Positions 17,695 through 25,133 of a stretch of DNA of 64,000 nucleotides are shown here, in pieces. Position numbers and translations under genes: made by a program. Origin of the DNA: Flagellimonas aequoris (GTDB lineage Bacteria > Bacteroidota > Bacteroidia > Flavobacteriales > Flavobacteriaceae); assembly GCF_003584165.1 (NCBI RefSeq), contig NZ_QXFJ01000017.1:124001-188000 (forward strand), in the 5' to 3' direction. How positions within the stretch are numbered: position 1 is the stretch's first letter; each line of letters begins with the position of its first letter. The notes beneath the pieces were generated by a model. The model saw only the letters and a program-made list of their open reading frames with translations, searched no databases and was not told where the DNA came from.

Positions 17695-17802
17695 AGTTTA
17701 GTTATTTCATGATCCGTTCCCTTTTTACTGAATTTTGTGGCAAGGGCACATTGTGGCAGGGATTTGGTGGAGCGAAACTAGATGCGTTGACTGTCACAAA
17801 AA

Positions 17803-17850
17803 ATGATAAAAATCATAATTAAAGATAAAATTATCTTTTTATTATCTTTG
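17803..17850 (+). promoter_or_regulatory. operator-promoter region of second rrf2
   Basis: Two adjacent inverted repeats: ATGATAAAAATCAT (17803-17816) and AAAGATAA-AA-TTATCTTT (17821-17838), followed by a Bacteroidota -7 box TATCTTTG (17843-17850) and the ATG at 17874. No TTG lies at -33, where the second palindrome sits. The arrangement fits autoregulation by the Rrf2 protein and possible shared control of divergent nadA. Confidence 0.65.
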
Positions 17851-17873
17851 AATACTTCAAATATGGGAATCCT

Positions 17874-18326
17874 ATGTTGTCAAATGCTTGCAAATATGCA
17901 ATTCGTGCAGTAGTTTATTTAGCCATCCATGGTAACGTAAACAATAAGTTAGGTGCAAAAATAATTGCAGAGGAGCTGGAAGTACCACAACCATTTTTGG
18001 CGCAACTGCTCCGCAAACTGACCACGAACAAATTGGTTTCTTCAAGTAAGGGCCCGGGAGGTGGCTTTTTCTTGGACCAAAAAAATATGGAAAATACGCT
18101 TTGGGAGGTTGTTTCCAGTATAGATGGGGAATACAAATTTGATGACTGTTTTTTGGGACTTTCCAAGTGCAATAATGAAAACCCCTGTCCCGTACACCAT
18201 ATCGTTTCTCCGTTCAAGGAAGAAATCCTCAGCAGTTTCAAGGATAAGTCCATAGCTGTTCTCGTAACGGAAATCGAACAGAACGGTACGATCATTTCCC
18301 TAAAGGGAATCGATCTATCAATATGA
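17874..18326 (+). CDS. second Rrf2-family Fe-S regulator
   Basis: A 150-residue Rrf2 transcription factor related to the one at 7852. It has the winged-helix start KYAIRAVVYLAI, the wing SKGPGGGFFLD and three cysteines in the same C-x6-C-x5-C spacing (near residues 103, 110 and 116: DDCFLGLSKCNNENPC). The C-terminal third differs from the first copy, and the promoter palindromes differ too, so the two probably have different DNA targets. It faces nadA on the other strand and its 3' end approaches the QueD gene convergently. Confidence 0.9.
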   Translation: MLSNACKYAIRAVVYLAIHGNVNNKLGAKIIAEELEVPQPFLAQLLRKLTTNKLVSSSKGPGGGFFLDQKNMENTLWEVVSSIDGEYKFDDCFLGLSKCNNENPCPVHHIVSPFKEEILSSFKDKSIAVLVTEIEQNGTIISLKGIDLSI

Positions 18327-18367
18327 CGTTGGACGGGAAATTCAATATCCAAATTTTTGACAACGAT

Positions 18368-18724
18368 TTATTCCCCTTCAAAAATGACACCCGATGTAGG
18401 GGTTTCAAACAACTTGATTCTGCTGAGCTGTGGAATCTTTAACCTGATCTTGTCCCACAACCAAATTGCAATCAGCTCACATGTAGGGTTTTCAAGTCCC
18501 TCTACCTCATTCAACAACTTATGGTCAATACACTCAATAATCGGGTCGACCGCTCTCTTGATCTCAGAGAAATCCATGATCCATCCCAGTTTTTCATCTA
18601 TCTTCCCTTCAAAATACAATGTCAACTGGTAGGTATGGCCATGAAGGCCCCTACATTTATGTCCCTTGGGAACATTCGGCAAAAAATGGGCCGAATCAAA
18701 CTTGAATTGTTTAAATAGTATCAT
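18368..18724 (-). CDS. queD: 6-pyruvoyltetrahydropterin synthase/QueD family
   Basis: A 118-residue enzyme of the PTPS/QueD family, acting on dihydroneopterin triphosphate from GTP cyclohydrolase I. Zinc ligands are His13 (SAHFLP), His28 and His30 (CRGLHGHTY), and the catalytic Cys24 is present, as in QueD. It could make 6-carboxy-tetrahydropterin for queuosine or a tetrahydropterin cofactor; the motif favours QueD but context does not prove it. Its start lies inside the end of norB (14-base overlap), so it is co-translated with NO reductase, which is unusual. Confidence 0.88.
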   Translation of the reverse strand: MILFKQFKFDSAHFLPNVPKGHKCRGLHGHTYQLTLYFEGKIDEKLGWIMDFSEIKRAVDPIIECIDHKLLNEVEGLENPTCELIAIWLWDKIRLKIPQLSRIKLFETPTSGVIFEGE

Positions 18725-21077
18725 GTCTTGCTATTTTTGCCAAACTGCTATCGGTATGTGCCGTACGTTTTAGGGATACTGCCCTTGATACAATGAACAG
18801 CATTAAAGGAACAACCCCTCCAAAAAGAAATATACAGGCACCAATACCCCGTAACCATGTCAGGGATTGAAACACCCCTCCACCAATGAACGCATCGGAG
18901 CGGGCAAACCAAAGCCCATTTTCAACCACGGCCTTAAATTGGATCGTACCTGCAGGAAGAAGGTCCAGTAGGACCATGAGCATCAAACCCAAATTGATGG
19001 ACCAAAACGAAACTTTTACCAGTTTTTTATTCCATTTTTTGGGTTTAAGCAACAACTTTGTGGCAAATAGCATGGCGGCCAGGGAAATGTTCCCATATAC
19101 TCCCATCAAGGCGGCATGGGCATGGTTTACGGTTAGATAGGTACCATGCTCGTAGTAGTTCATGATGGGTAAATTGATGATGATTCCCAATACCCCTGCC
19201 CCAAAGAAGTTCCAAAAGTTCACGGCGATCAAAAACAAAAACACCTCGGGGAACCCGAAATCACCCAATTCACTTGGTTTGATGCCCTCAAGGGCAATTC
19301 TGGGCATATTCTTGAACCGCCAAGCTTCCACGGTCAAGAGAATAAGGGGTACAAATTGTAATGTGGAAAATATACTGCCCAAGGCCATTGTCGCCACTGG
19401 TTTGGCATTCCAATAGAAATTGTGTGAAATCCCCAACAGGCCAGTGCCCAAAAATAGGATAGTGGCAAAGTAGATGACCCTTATGGCCGCATTCCTACTC
19501 ACAAGTCCCATCAATACCATGAGATAGCTCACTATAACGGTAATGAACACTTCAAAAAATGCCTCTACCCACATATGCACCACCATCCACCTCCAAAAAT
19601 CGGCAATAACAAAATTGGTTTCCGGCCTAGCCACAAAACCGGAGATAAACAGCAGGGGAATCCCGATTATGGAATACATGATCCAATTGGGAAGGTTCCA
19701 AGGCATACCCCTGACAAAGGCGGGCCTGATTCCGCGGAAGACCACAATGCCCCAGAGTACAAAGATAAGCATGAGCAAAACCTGAAAAGCCTGTCCAAAA
19801 TCAACAAATTCCCATCCTTGATGCCCCAAAGCGTGCCACCAATCCCCCAAAAGTCCCATTGGGCCCAAGACCATACCTGTCAAGGAACCTGCAACCAGGA
19901 CAACCAAAAGAATAAATAGTATGTTGATCAGTTGAAGTTGAAATTTCACCTCTTTTTTGGCCAAAATCGGAAGGATGAAAATGGATGAGGCAATCCAACA
20001 GGTCGATATCCAATATAAAGAAAGCATCAGATGCCAACTTCTGGAAACCGTAATAGGAAAGGATTCGGAGAGATCAACACCAAAAAATCCAAGATAATCC
20101 ACAAATTCATTGATGGTGACAAAACCACTTGAAACCTGTACAAAAAACAATACAATCGCCACAAAGAAGAATTTATAGGACGCTTTTTGGGTTTTTGTTG
20201 GCACAAAATCCCGAACACTTCCAGCGGTCAGTAATTCTTTGGACGATGGTTTGAAAAATTTGTTCGACAACTGATTGTACTGTCCTATGAAGTACAGCAC
20301 AATACCACAAAGTAGCACAAAGGCCAAAAGCCCAAGTACGCTCCACAGCACCACTGGAGAGGTTGGGGTGTTGCCTGCTTCAGGATCATAAGGCCAATTA
20401 TGTGTATAGCTAAAATTTTTTTCCGGTCTTTCGGTGACACAGACCCATGCTCCCCAAAAGAAGAAATCGGAAAGATTGAGGATCTCCGATCTATCGGTGA
20501 GATAATTCTTCAAAGGAAAAGTGTTCTCACCGGAGATCCCCATGAAAACATGTAGATAATAATTCCTGACCTTTTCCAGTGCGTATACGTACGCATCATT
20601 CAATACCACGATATCCTCGGTACCGTCATAACCATTCTTCTTGAGCTCTTGTTTCACCTTTTCGGCAATCACTTTCTGCTCATTGGGATCAGCTGGGCGA
20701 CCATGCTCCACCTTATATTGCTCCTGATAGTATTCATTGACATGTATGGTTATCTGATGAAGGGTCTCTGCAGTAAAATCGGGACCTCTTTGCGCCCCGT
20801 CCCCAAAGAATGAGCCATATTCCATAAGGGCATACTTATGGAAGACGATTTGACCTTCCTCTATATTCCCCTTACTGATCAGTACCGTACCATCCGAGGT
20901 CTGGAATCCGGTCATAGGTGGTGCATCATTGTATGTTTGAAACCCGATCAAACCGACACCGGCCAGGCTTATGATCAATATGAACAACAATGGGGCCCAC
21001 CAATTTTTGGTATCCATCCAATAATCAATATTCTTTTTAAAACCCCTTTTGCCTGAAATAGTCCCTTTGTTCCCCAT
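18711..21077 (-). CDS. norB: quinol-dependent nitric oxide reductase (qNOR/NorZ)
   Basis: Single-subunit NO reductase turning 2 NO into N2O with electrons from quinol. The 788-residue protein has an N-terminal helix, a periplasmic cytochrome-c-like domain without a heme motif (about residues 50-250), then about 13 helices. Catalytic features: HMWVEAFFE (His plus Glu near the non-heme iron), SHNFYW, and the heme ligand helix NHAHAALMGVYGN. Length and the fused N-terminal domain mark qNOR rather than cNOR. The promoter region shows an exact TAnnTTTG box and the 17-mer also found before nrdG. In Bacteroidota qNOR may serve either denitrification or NO detoxification. Confidence 0.96.
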   Translation of the reverse strand: MGNKGTISGKRGFKKNIDYWMDTKNWWAPLLFILIISLAGVGLIGFQTYNDAPPMTGFQTSDGTVLISKGNIEEGQIVFHKYALMEYGSFFGDGAQRGPDFTAETLHQITIHVNEYYQEQYKVEHGRPADPNEQKVIAEKVKQELKKNGYDGTEDIVVLNDAYVYALEKVRNYYLHVFMGISGENTFPLKNYLTDRSEILNLSDFFFWGAWVCVTERPEKNFSYTHNWPYDPEAGNTPTSPVVLWSVLGLLAFVLLCGIVLYFIGQYNQLSNKFFKPSSKELLTAGSVRDFVPTKTQKASYKFFFVAIVLFFVQVSSGFVTINEFVDYLGFFGVDLSESFPITVSRSWHLMLSLYWISTCWIASSIFILPILAKKEVKFQLQLINILFILLVVLVAGSLTGMVLGPMGLLGDWWHALGHQGWEFVDFGQAFQVLLMLIFVLWGIVVFRGIRPAFVRGMPWNLPNWIMYSIIGIPLLFISGFVARPETNFVIADFWRWMVVHMWVEAFFEVFITVIVSYLMVLMGLVSRNAAIRVIYFATILFLGTGLLGISHNFYWNAKPVATMALGSIFSTLQFVPLILLTVEAWRFKNMPRIALEGIKPSELGDFGFPEVFLFLIAVNFWNFFGAGVLGIIINLPIMNYYEHGTYLTVNHAHAALMGVYGNISLAAMLFATKLLLKPKKWNKKLVKVSFWSINLGLMLMVLLDLLPAGTIQFKAVVENGLWFARSDAFIGGGVFQSLTWLRGIGACIFLFGGVVPLMLFIVSRAVSLKRTAHTDSSLAKIARHDTI

Positions 21078-21184
21078 TTTTGACGCACTTAAAGTTTTTG
21101 TTAGTTAGTTATATAATCTTGAGTTTCTTCTCCCGCTGTTCATAAGAGCGGCTCAAGACCTACATCCATTAGATCGGAATAAAG

Positions 21185-21224
21185 CAAATGTAAATAATAA
21201 ATATAAAATGACCTTTTTATATTT
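21185..21224 (-). promoter_or_regulatory. norB promoter and palindromic operator
   Basis: Read on the minus strand, a 10-bp inverted repeat (AAATATAAAA / TTTTATATTT, 21199-21224, 6-base centre) contains the 17-mer TAAAAAGGTCATTTTAT (21203-21219), followed by the -7 box TACATTTG (21185-21192). The -33 position reads AGG instead of TTG, so the promoter probably needs an activator bound at the palindrome. Confidence 0.7.
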
Positions 21225-21285
21225 TATTATTGTGATCACCTTGTTAAATAGGTTCCCTTAATGGTCAAAAAAGTTTGATAAAACA

Positions 21286-21319
21286 GATTCAGTTAGGGAT
21301 TGAAACACCATACTGAATC
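21286..21319. repeat. inverted repeat between norB and cyclo-ligase
   Basis: Arms GATTCAGT (21286-21293) and ACTGAATC (21312-21319) with an 18-base loop, about 145 bases beyond the cyclo-ligase stop. Could be a terminator for that gene or a far-upstream norB element; no T tract follows. Confidence 0.4.
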
Positions 21320-21463
21320 AATTGGCAATTCCAAAATCTCCCCTATCCACCATCAAATTCCATTAAGGCTATTGGGGTGGAACCTCAAGTCCCTTTGCTA
21401 ATGCCAAAAGAGTGAATTTCCTATTAATCCTATAATCAAGCCACTCCTACTCGTACATGAAGT

Positions 21464-22042
21464 TCACTTACCGGTATCATCTCCAAAGTTTATGTCGCAC
21501 AATACTTCGTCCAATCGAACATCATGGGGCTCTTTCGGTAACTGGTCCATTTTTTGGAAAGGATAAAACAATCCAATTTTAAAGGACGTGTTCAAGTTCG
21601 CCAAAAAAGTGTCATAATAGCCTGCCCCATACCCCAACCGATATCGATTTCCATCACAGGCCAGCCCAGGGACCACGACCAGATCATAAGTCCCTTCAAA
21701 AACCCTTTCCCCTGCCGGATGAACAGTTCCAAAAATACCAGGTTCCAAATCCTGTAGGGAGGTAAGCACTAAATTTTTGAAACTCCTTTTGGGTAAGGAC
21801 TGGGGAGAAATTACAGTTTTTTTATGGGCCAGACATTGTTCGATAAATGGAAAAATATCAATTTCGGAACCCATGGGCAGATAGGTGTGGACCGTTTGGC
21901 ATCCCTGCTGTTCCATAAGTTGCCATAAGGTCTTACAGACATATCGATCATAGAGGGTCTTGGTGGTCATGGACATAAGGTCGCGCTGATGCAGCATCCG
22001 TTTCCTAATTTCCTTTTTTTGTGTTTTGATAGGGGTATTCAT
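21464..22042 (-). CDS. 5-formyltetrahydrofolate cyclo-ligase
   Basis: Converts 5-formyl-THF to 5,10-methenyl-THF with ATP, part of folate recycling. The 192-residue protein has the family signature GYGAGYYD (about 138-145), the N-terminal KKEIRKRMLHQRD helix and the DLVVVPGLACD strand. It stands alone on this strand. A GGACA/TGTCC-like repeat with one mismatch (22057-22070) lies 15 bases upstream of its ATG, the same placement as in the oxidase operon at 35106. Confidence 0.93.
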   Translation of the reverse strand: MNTPIKTQKKEIRKRMLHQRDLMSMTTKTLYDRYVCKTLWQLMEQQGCQTVHTYLPMGSEIDIFPFIEQCLAHKKTVISPQSLPKRSFKNLVLTSLQDLEPGIFGTVHPAGERVFEGTYDLVVVPGLACDGNRYRLGYGAGYYDTFLANLNTSFKIGLFYPFQKMDQLPKEPHDVRLDEVLCDINFGDDTGK

Positions 22043-22056
22043 ACCAACAATATTTC

Positions 22057-22070
22057 GGACAAAAATATCC
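22057..22070. promoter_or_regulatory. GGACA/TGTCC-like site, one mismatch
   Basis: GGACAAAAATATCC: matches the GGACA-N4-TGTCC repeat except for TATCC in the right arm. It lies between the divergent cyclo-ligase (ATG 22042) and truncated hemoglobin (ATG 22177), so it could control either. The hemoglobin is the more likely NO-response target. Confidence 0.5.
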
Positions 22071-22176
22071 GTTATTTTTCAATTCTACGTATCTTTACAC
22101 CAATTTCAAGTCCTGCTCAGATAAAGATCCAAAAAGGGTAAGTGGAACTTGGTGTATGGTTATTGTAATGTAAAAG

Positions 22177-22557
22177 ATGGGACAAAAAAAGGAAATCGCA
22201 ACCCTTGGGGAAGTACGACAATTGGTGGATATCTTCTATGGCAAGGTTCGCAAGGATGATATATTGTCGGATATTTTCAATGGAGTGATCCAAGACAATT
22301 GGCCTGCACATTTGGAAAAAATGTATTGTTTTTGGCAAACAGTGCTATTGGGTGAACACACCTATTATGGTAGTCCCCTAGCCCCTCATATCAAACTACC
22401 GGTCCAAGGAACACATTTTGACCGATGGAAGCAGCTCTTTATGGAAACGGTGGATGAGAACTTTACCGGTGAAAAAGCCACTGAGGCCAAGTTTCGGGCG
22501 GAAAAGATGGCGGAGATGTTCCAATTGAAGATTGAATATTTTAAGCATATTGAATAA
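22177..22557 (+). CDS. group III truncated hemoglobin (copy 1)
   Basis: A 126-residue single-domain globin of the group III truncated type. The family pattern is visible: LVDIFYGKVRKDD at the N-terminus, then HLEKMYCFWQTVLLG, YYGSPLAPH and HFDRWKQLF with the likely proximal His. Group III globins bind O2 and NO and often protect against nitrosative stress. Followed in the same direction by a small unknown and a flavin reductase that could reduce the heme. Two more copies occur at 38665 and 46136. Confidence 0.92.
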   Translation: MGQKKEIATLGEVRQLVDIFYGKVRKDDILSDIFNGVIQDNWPAHLEKMYCFWQTVLLGEHTYYGSPLAPHIKLPVQGTHFDRWKQLFMETVDENFTGEKATEAKFRAEKMAEMFQLKIEYFKHIE

Positions 22558-22566
22558 CAAGGACTC

Positions 22567-22872
22567 ATGAAGGTCAAACTTTCAGAAATTTTCGGGAATA
22601 CCGCCAACCGATCTATGTACTCAAGGGACGAACTCCTGTCCTTGGATATAAAAATGGAATTTGTAAAACGTTTGGCCCAGTTTTATGACATCCCATATAT
22701 GTCGGATGGCAACAATGAACATAACCTATGCTTTGCCAACAGTGGCGCTGTCCGTTTTGAATATAAATCGACCTTTTCAAAAAAGGATATCATCACTTAT
22801 CTCCTTTCCACCCTAAAACAGGATACGTTCCATATGGGAACGGATGAAGTAATTTTTTCAAAATCGGTATGA
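22567..22872 (+). CDS. 101-residue protein of unknown function
   Basis: A small soluble protein with no signal peptide and no family I recognise. It begins KVKLSEIFGNTANRSMYSR and has a predicted mixed alpha/beta make-up with a single Cys (HNLCFANS). It starts 9 bases after the hemoglobin stop. The last codons overlap an ATG in another frame (22869) and precede an ECF-type promoter at 22895. STAS-like folding is possible from the helix pattern but I would not assert it. Confidence 0.7.
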   Translation: MKVKLSEIFGNTANRSMYSRDELLSLDIKMEFVKRLAQFYDIPYMSDGNNEHNLCFANSGAVRFEYKSTFSKKDIITYLLSTLKQDTFHMGTDEVIFSKSV

Positions 22873-22894
22873 TCCATATCGGCTTATCTTCATT

Positions 22895-22928
22895 TTTTGT
22901 AACCCAGACCGCACATTTTAATCCAATT
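22895..22928 (+). promoter_or_regulatory. ECF sigma promoter P6 before flavin reductase 1
   Basis: TTTTGTAACC (22895-22904), 15 bases, then AATCCAATT (22920-22928). Spacing is identical to the other ECF-type promoters (31805, 33270, 33303, 34088, 46592). It ends 24 bases before the ATG at 22953 and supports that start over the ATG at 22869. Confidence 0.7.
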
Positions 22929-22952
22929 GGTAACCAACATGCCATTTGTACT

Positions 22953-23669
22953 ATGAACGGTTTCATCTTTCCCTACACCACAAGACTTGTAAAAAAAGAA
23001 AAAGTCAACCACAATGTCGTCCGCTTTTCGGTCCAAAGACCCTTTGGGTTCAATTTTATTCCAGGTCAGGCTGTTGATCTGAGTATCGATCAGCCCGGTT
23101 GTGAATTGGAGGTGGCCCCCTTTACGATCATAAGTACCGAAGATGACCCATATCTGGAGTTCATCATTAAGATCCGGCCAAACAAGGACAGTTTGACCTA
23201 CCGTTTGTCCGCATTAAGGCCAGGCGCGGTAATCCAGCTCAGTCGGCCCTGGGATACTTTTGAATATAGGGGTCACGGACACTTTATTGCCGCCGGGACA
23301 GGTATTGTTCCCTTTATGCCCATTCTGGACTATATCCAAAGGTTTGGTCCAGAGTTTACGGAAAGCCATTTATTGGTCTATGCCACTAAAAGCAAAGAGG
23401 ATGTCCTGTTCGAAAAAAGATTGAGAAGGATGTTGGGCAATAATTTCATTACCAGATTGAGCAGCCCAACGGCAAGCGCAAAACTTCCAGGACGTATCGA
23501 TTTTGGGTTCCTCCAATCGATTGTCCAAAAAAAAGATCAATACTTTTATATCTGTGGGCCCAAGTCCTTTGAATTTGATATGATGACCCACTTGATGAAA
23601 ATAGGTGTTGACCAAAAACGGATCCAGACAGGTTATACGTTTGGACAGGGCAAACCCTTAAATTCCTGA
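22953..23669 (+). CDS. ferredoxin-NADP reductase-like flavoprotein (copy 1)
   Basis: A 238-residue FAD/NAD(P)H oxidoreductase of the ferredoxin reductase fold. FAD-binding segment: VVRFSVQRPFGFNFIPGQAV then APFTIIST; NAD(P) motif: HFIAAGTGIVPFMPIL; C-terminal YFYICGPKSF. It has no [2Fe-2S] or globin domain, so its partner must be separate; the upstream hemoglobin is a candidate. I chose the ATG at 22953 because an ECF-type promoter lies just before it and because the paralog at 32494-33159 aligns from here; an ATG at 22869 overlapping the previous stop would add 28 residues. The two paralogs share the reductase core. Confidence 0.88.
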   Translation: MNGFIFPYTTRLVKKEKVNHNVVRFSVQRPFGFNFIPGQAVDLSIDQPGCELEVAPFTIISTEDDPYLEFIIKIRPNKDSLTYRLSALRPGAVIQLSRPWDTFEYRGHGHFIAAGTGIVPFMPILDYIQRFGPEFTESHLLVYATKSKEDVLFEKRLRRMLGNNFITRLSSPTASAKLPGRIDFGFLQSIVQKKDQYFYICGPKSFEFDMMTHLMKIGVDQKRIQTGYTFGQGKPLNS

Positions 23670-23675
23670 CGAACC

Positions 23676-25133
23676 ATGGCTTTAGAAACAGAACAAGATT
23701 TCCTGAACAAACCCAATGCTCTTTTGGAGGAGAATGGGGAACAGCGGAGGGAACTGGAAAAAATGATATTGGAATTCGGTCATAGTTTTATAGATACTTT
23801 GGGAAGTACCAAAGCATTTAATACGAATTCCGAAACTCCCGAAAATCTCGTATTGGAATTTGGGATCAGGGAAGATACCTCGAGCCTTGGTGAGTTATTG
23901 AGATTTTTTGATCAAGCGGTGTTGAATCCTGGGCTGAATCCTGCTTCGGGTGGCCATTTGGGCTATATTCCGGGCGGGGGCCTGTTCAGTTCCGCATTGG
24001 GGGACTACCTGGCGGCATTGACCAACAGGTATGCCGGGGTCTTCTATGCGTCCCCGGGAGCGGTAAAAATGGAAAACGCCCTTATCCAGTGGGCCGGGGA
24101 ATTGATAGGATACGAGGAAGGGTTTGGTGGGAATCTGACCTCTGGGGGAAGTTTGGCCAATTTAACAGCATTGTCCTGTGCCAAAAAGCACCACGGTATT
24201 TCCTCCCGAAACGTACGTACAAATGTGATCTATTGCTCCCCACAGACACACCATAGTATCTATAAGGCAATACATTTGCTTGGATTGGAAGAATGTGTCC
24301 TACAAAAAGTTCCTTTGGATGGACAATTCCGATTATCCACCCAATATTTGGAGGAACAGATCGAAAGGGATGTCAAAAGGGGGCTGAGCCCATTTTTGGT
24401 CATAGCCAATGCAGGTTCCACGGATATTGGCGCCATTGACCCCGTTGAAGTATTGGGGACCATTTGCAAAAGATACGGGATATGGTTGCATGTGGACGCT
24501 GCCTATGGGGGCTTTTTTGCACTGACAACCACTGGAAAAGCCAAACTCAAGGGTTTGGAACAAGCAGATTCCGTAATCCTTGATCCCCATAAGGGCCTTT
24601 TTCTACCCTACGGATCCGGGATTGTTTTGGTAAAGGAGCTTAAGCACTTGGTAAGGGCCTTTAAACAGGAGGCGCATTACATGCAGGATAGCTATCAAAA
24701 TGACCAATTCTCCCCTGCCGATCTTTCTCCTGAACTGAGCAAACACTTTAGGGGGCCACGGATGTGGTTGCCCCTGAAGCTCTATGGACCAAAGGTATTT
24801 TCCGATTATTTGGAGGAGAAACTGGTATTGACCGATTATCTCTATCGGAAATTGGTACAGCTAAACTTCAAGGTGCTCTGTGAACCAGAACTTACCGTTA
24901 TTGCATTCAGGTATGAAGCCAGGCCGGATGACCATCAGTACAATGATGAACACAATAGGGCCATTCTAAGGTTCCTTGTATCGGATGGACGCATCTTCCT
25001 CTCCTCCACCATGATCCATGATAGGTTTGTTCTTCGTGCCGCCCTACTGTCCTTTAGGACCCACAAGAAAGAGATCGACCTCCTTGTGCATTTATTGGAA
25101 AGGGCATTGATCGAAACGGACAACATGCCTTAA
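23676..25133 (+). CDS. PLP-dependent group II decarboxylase (aromatic amino acid type)
   Basis: A 485-residue pyridoxal-phosphate enzyme of the glutamate/aromatic-L-amino-acid decarboxylase family. The PLP lysine lies in DPHKGLFLPYG, preceded by the cofactor aspartate in HVDAAYGGFF, and the N-terminal substrate segment HLGYIPGGGLFSS is present. Substrate cannot be read from the sequence; aromatic amino acids are likely. It begins 6 bases after the reductase gene and its stop shares bases with the stop of the convergent ccsBA gene. No link to NO is evident. Confidence 0.9.
   Translation: MALETEQDFLNKPNALLEENGEQRRELEKMILEFGHSFIDTLGSTKAFNTNSETPENLVLEFGIREDTSSLGELLRFFDQAVLNPGLNPASGGHLGYIPGGGLFSSALGDYLAALTNRYAGVFYASPGAVKMENALIQWAGELIGYEEGFGGNLTSGGSLANLTALSCAKKHHGISSRNVRTNVIYCSPQTHHSIYKAIHLLGLEECVLQKVPLDGQFRLSTQYLEEQIERDVKRGLSPFLVIANAGSTDIGAIDPVEVLGTICKRYGIWLHVDAAYGGFFALTTTGKAKLKGLEQADSVILDPHKGLFLPYGSGIVLVKELKHLVRAFKQEAHYMQDSYQNDQFSPADLSPELSKHFRGPRMWLPLKLYGPKVFSDYLEEKLVLTDYLYRKLVQLNFKVLCEPELTVIAFRYEARPDDHQYNDEHNRAILRFLVSDGRIFLSSTMIHDRFVLRAALLSFRTHKKEIDLLVHLLERALIETDNMP

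Larger units (their letters stand above)
21078..21463. other. 386-base gap holding norB regulatory region
   Basis: No gene is seen. The part next to norB carries the norB promoter and operator (21185-21224). The distal part holds an inverted repeat (21286-21319). The rest, about 21320-21463, shows nothing I can name. Confidence 0.6.
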
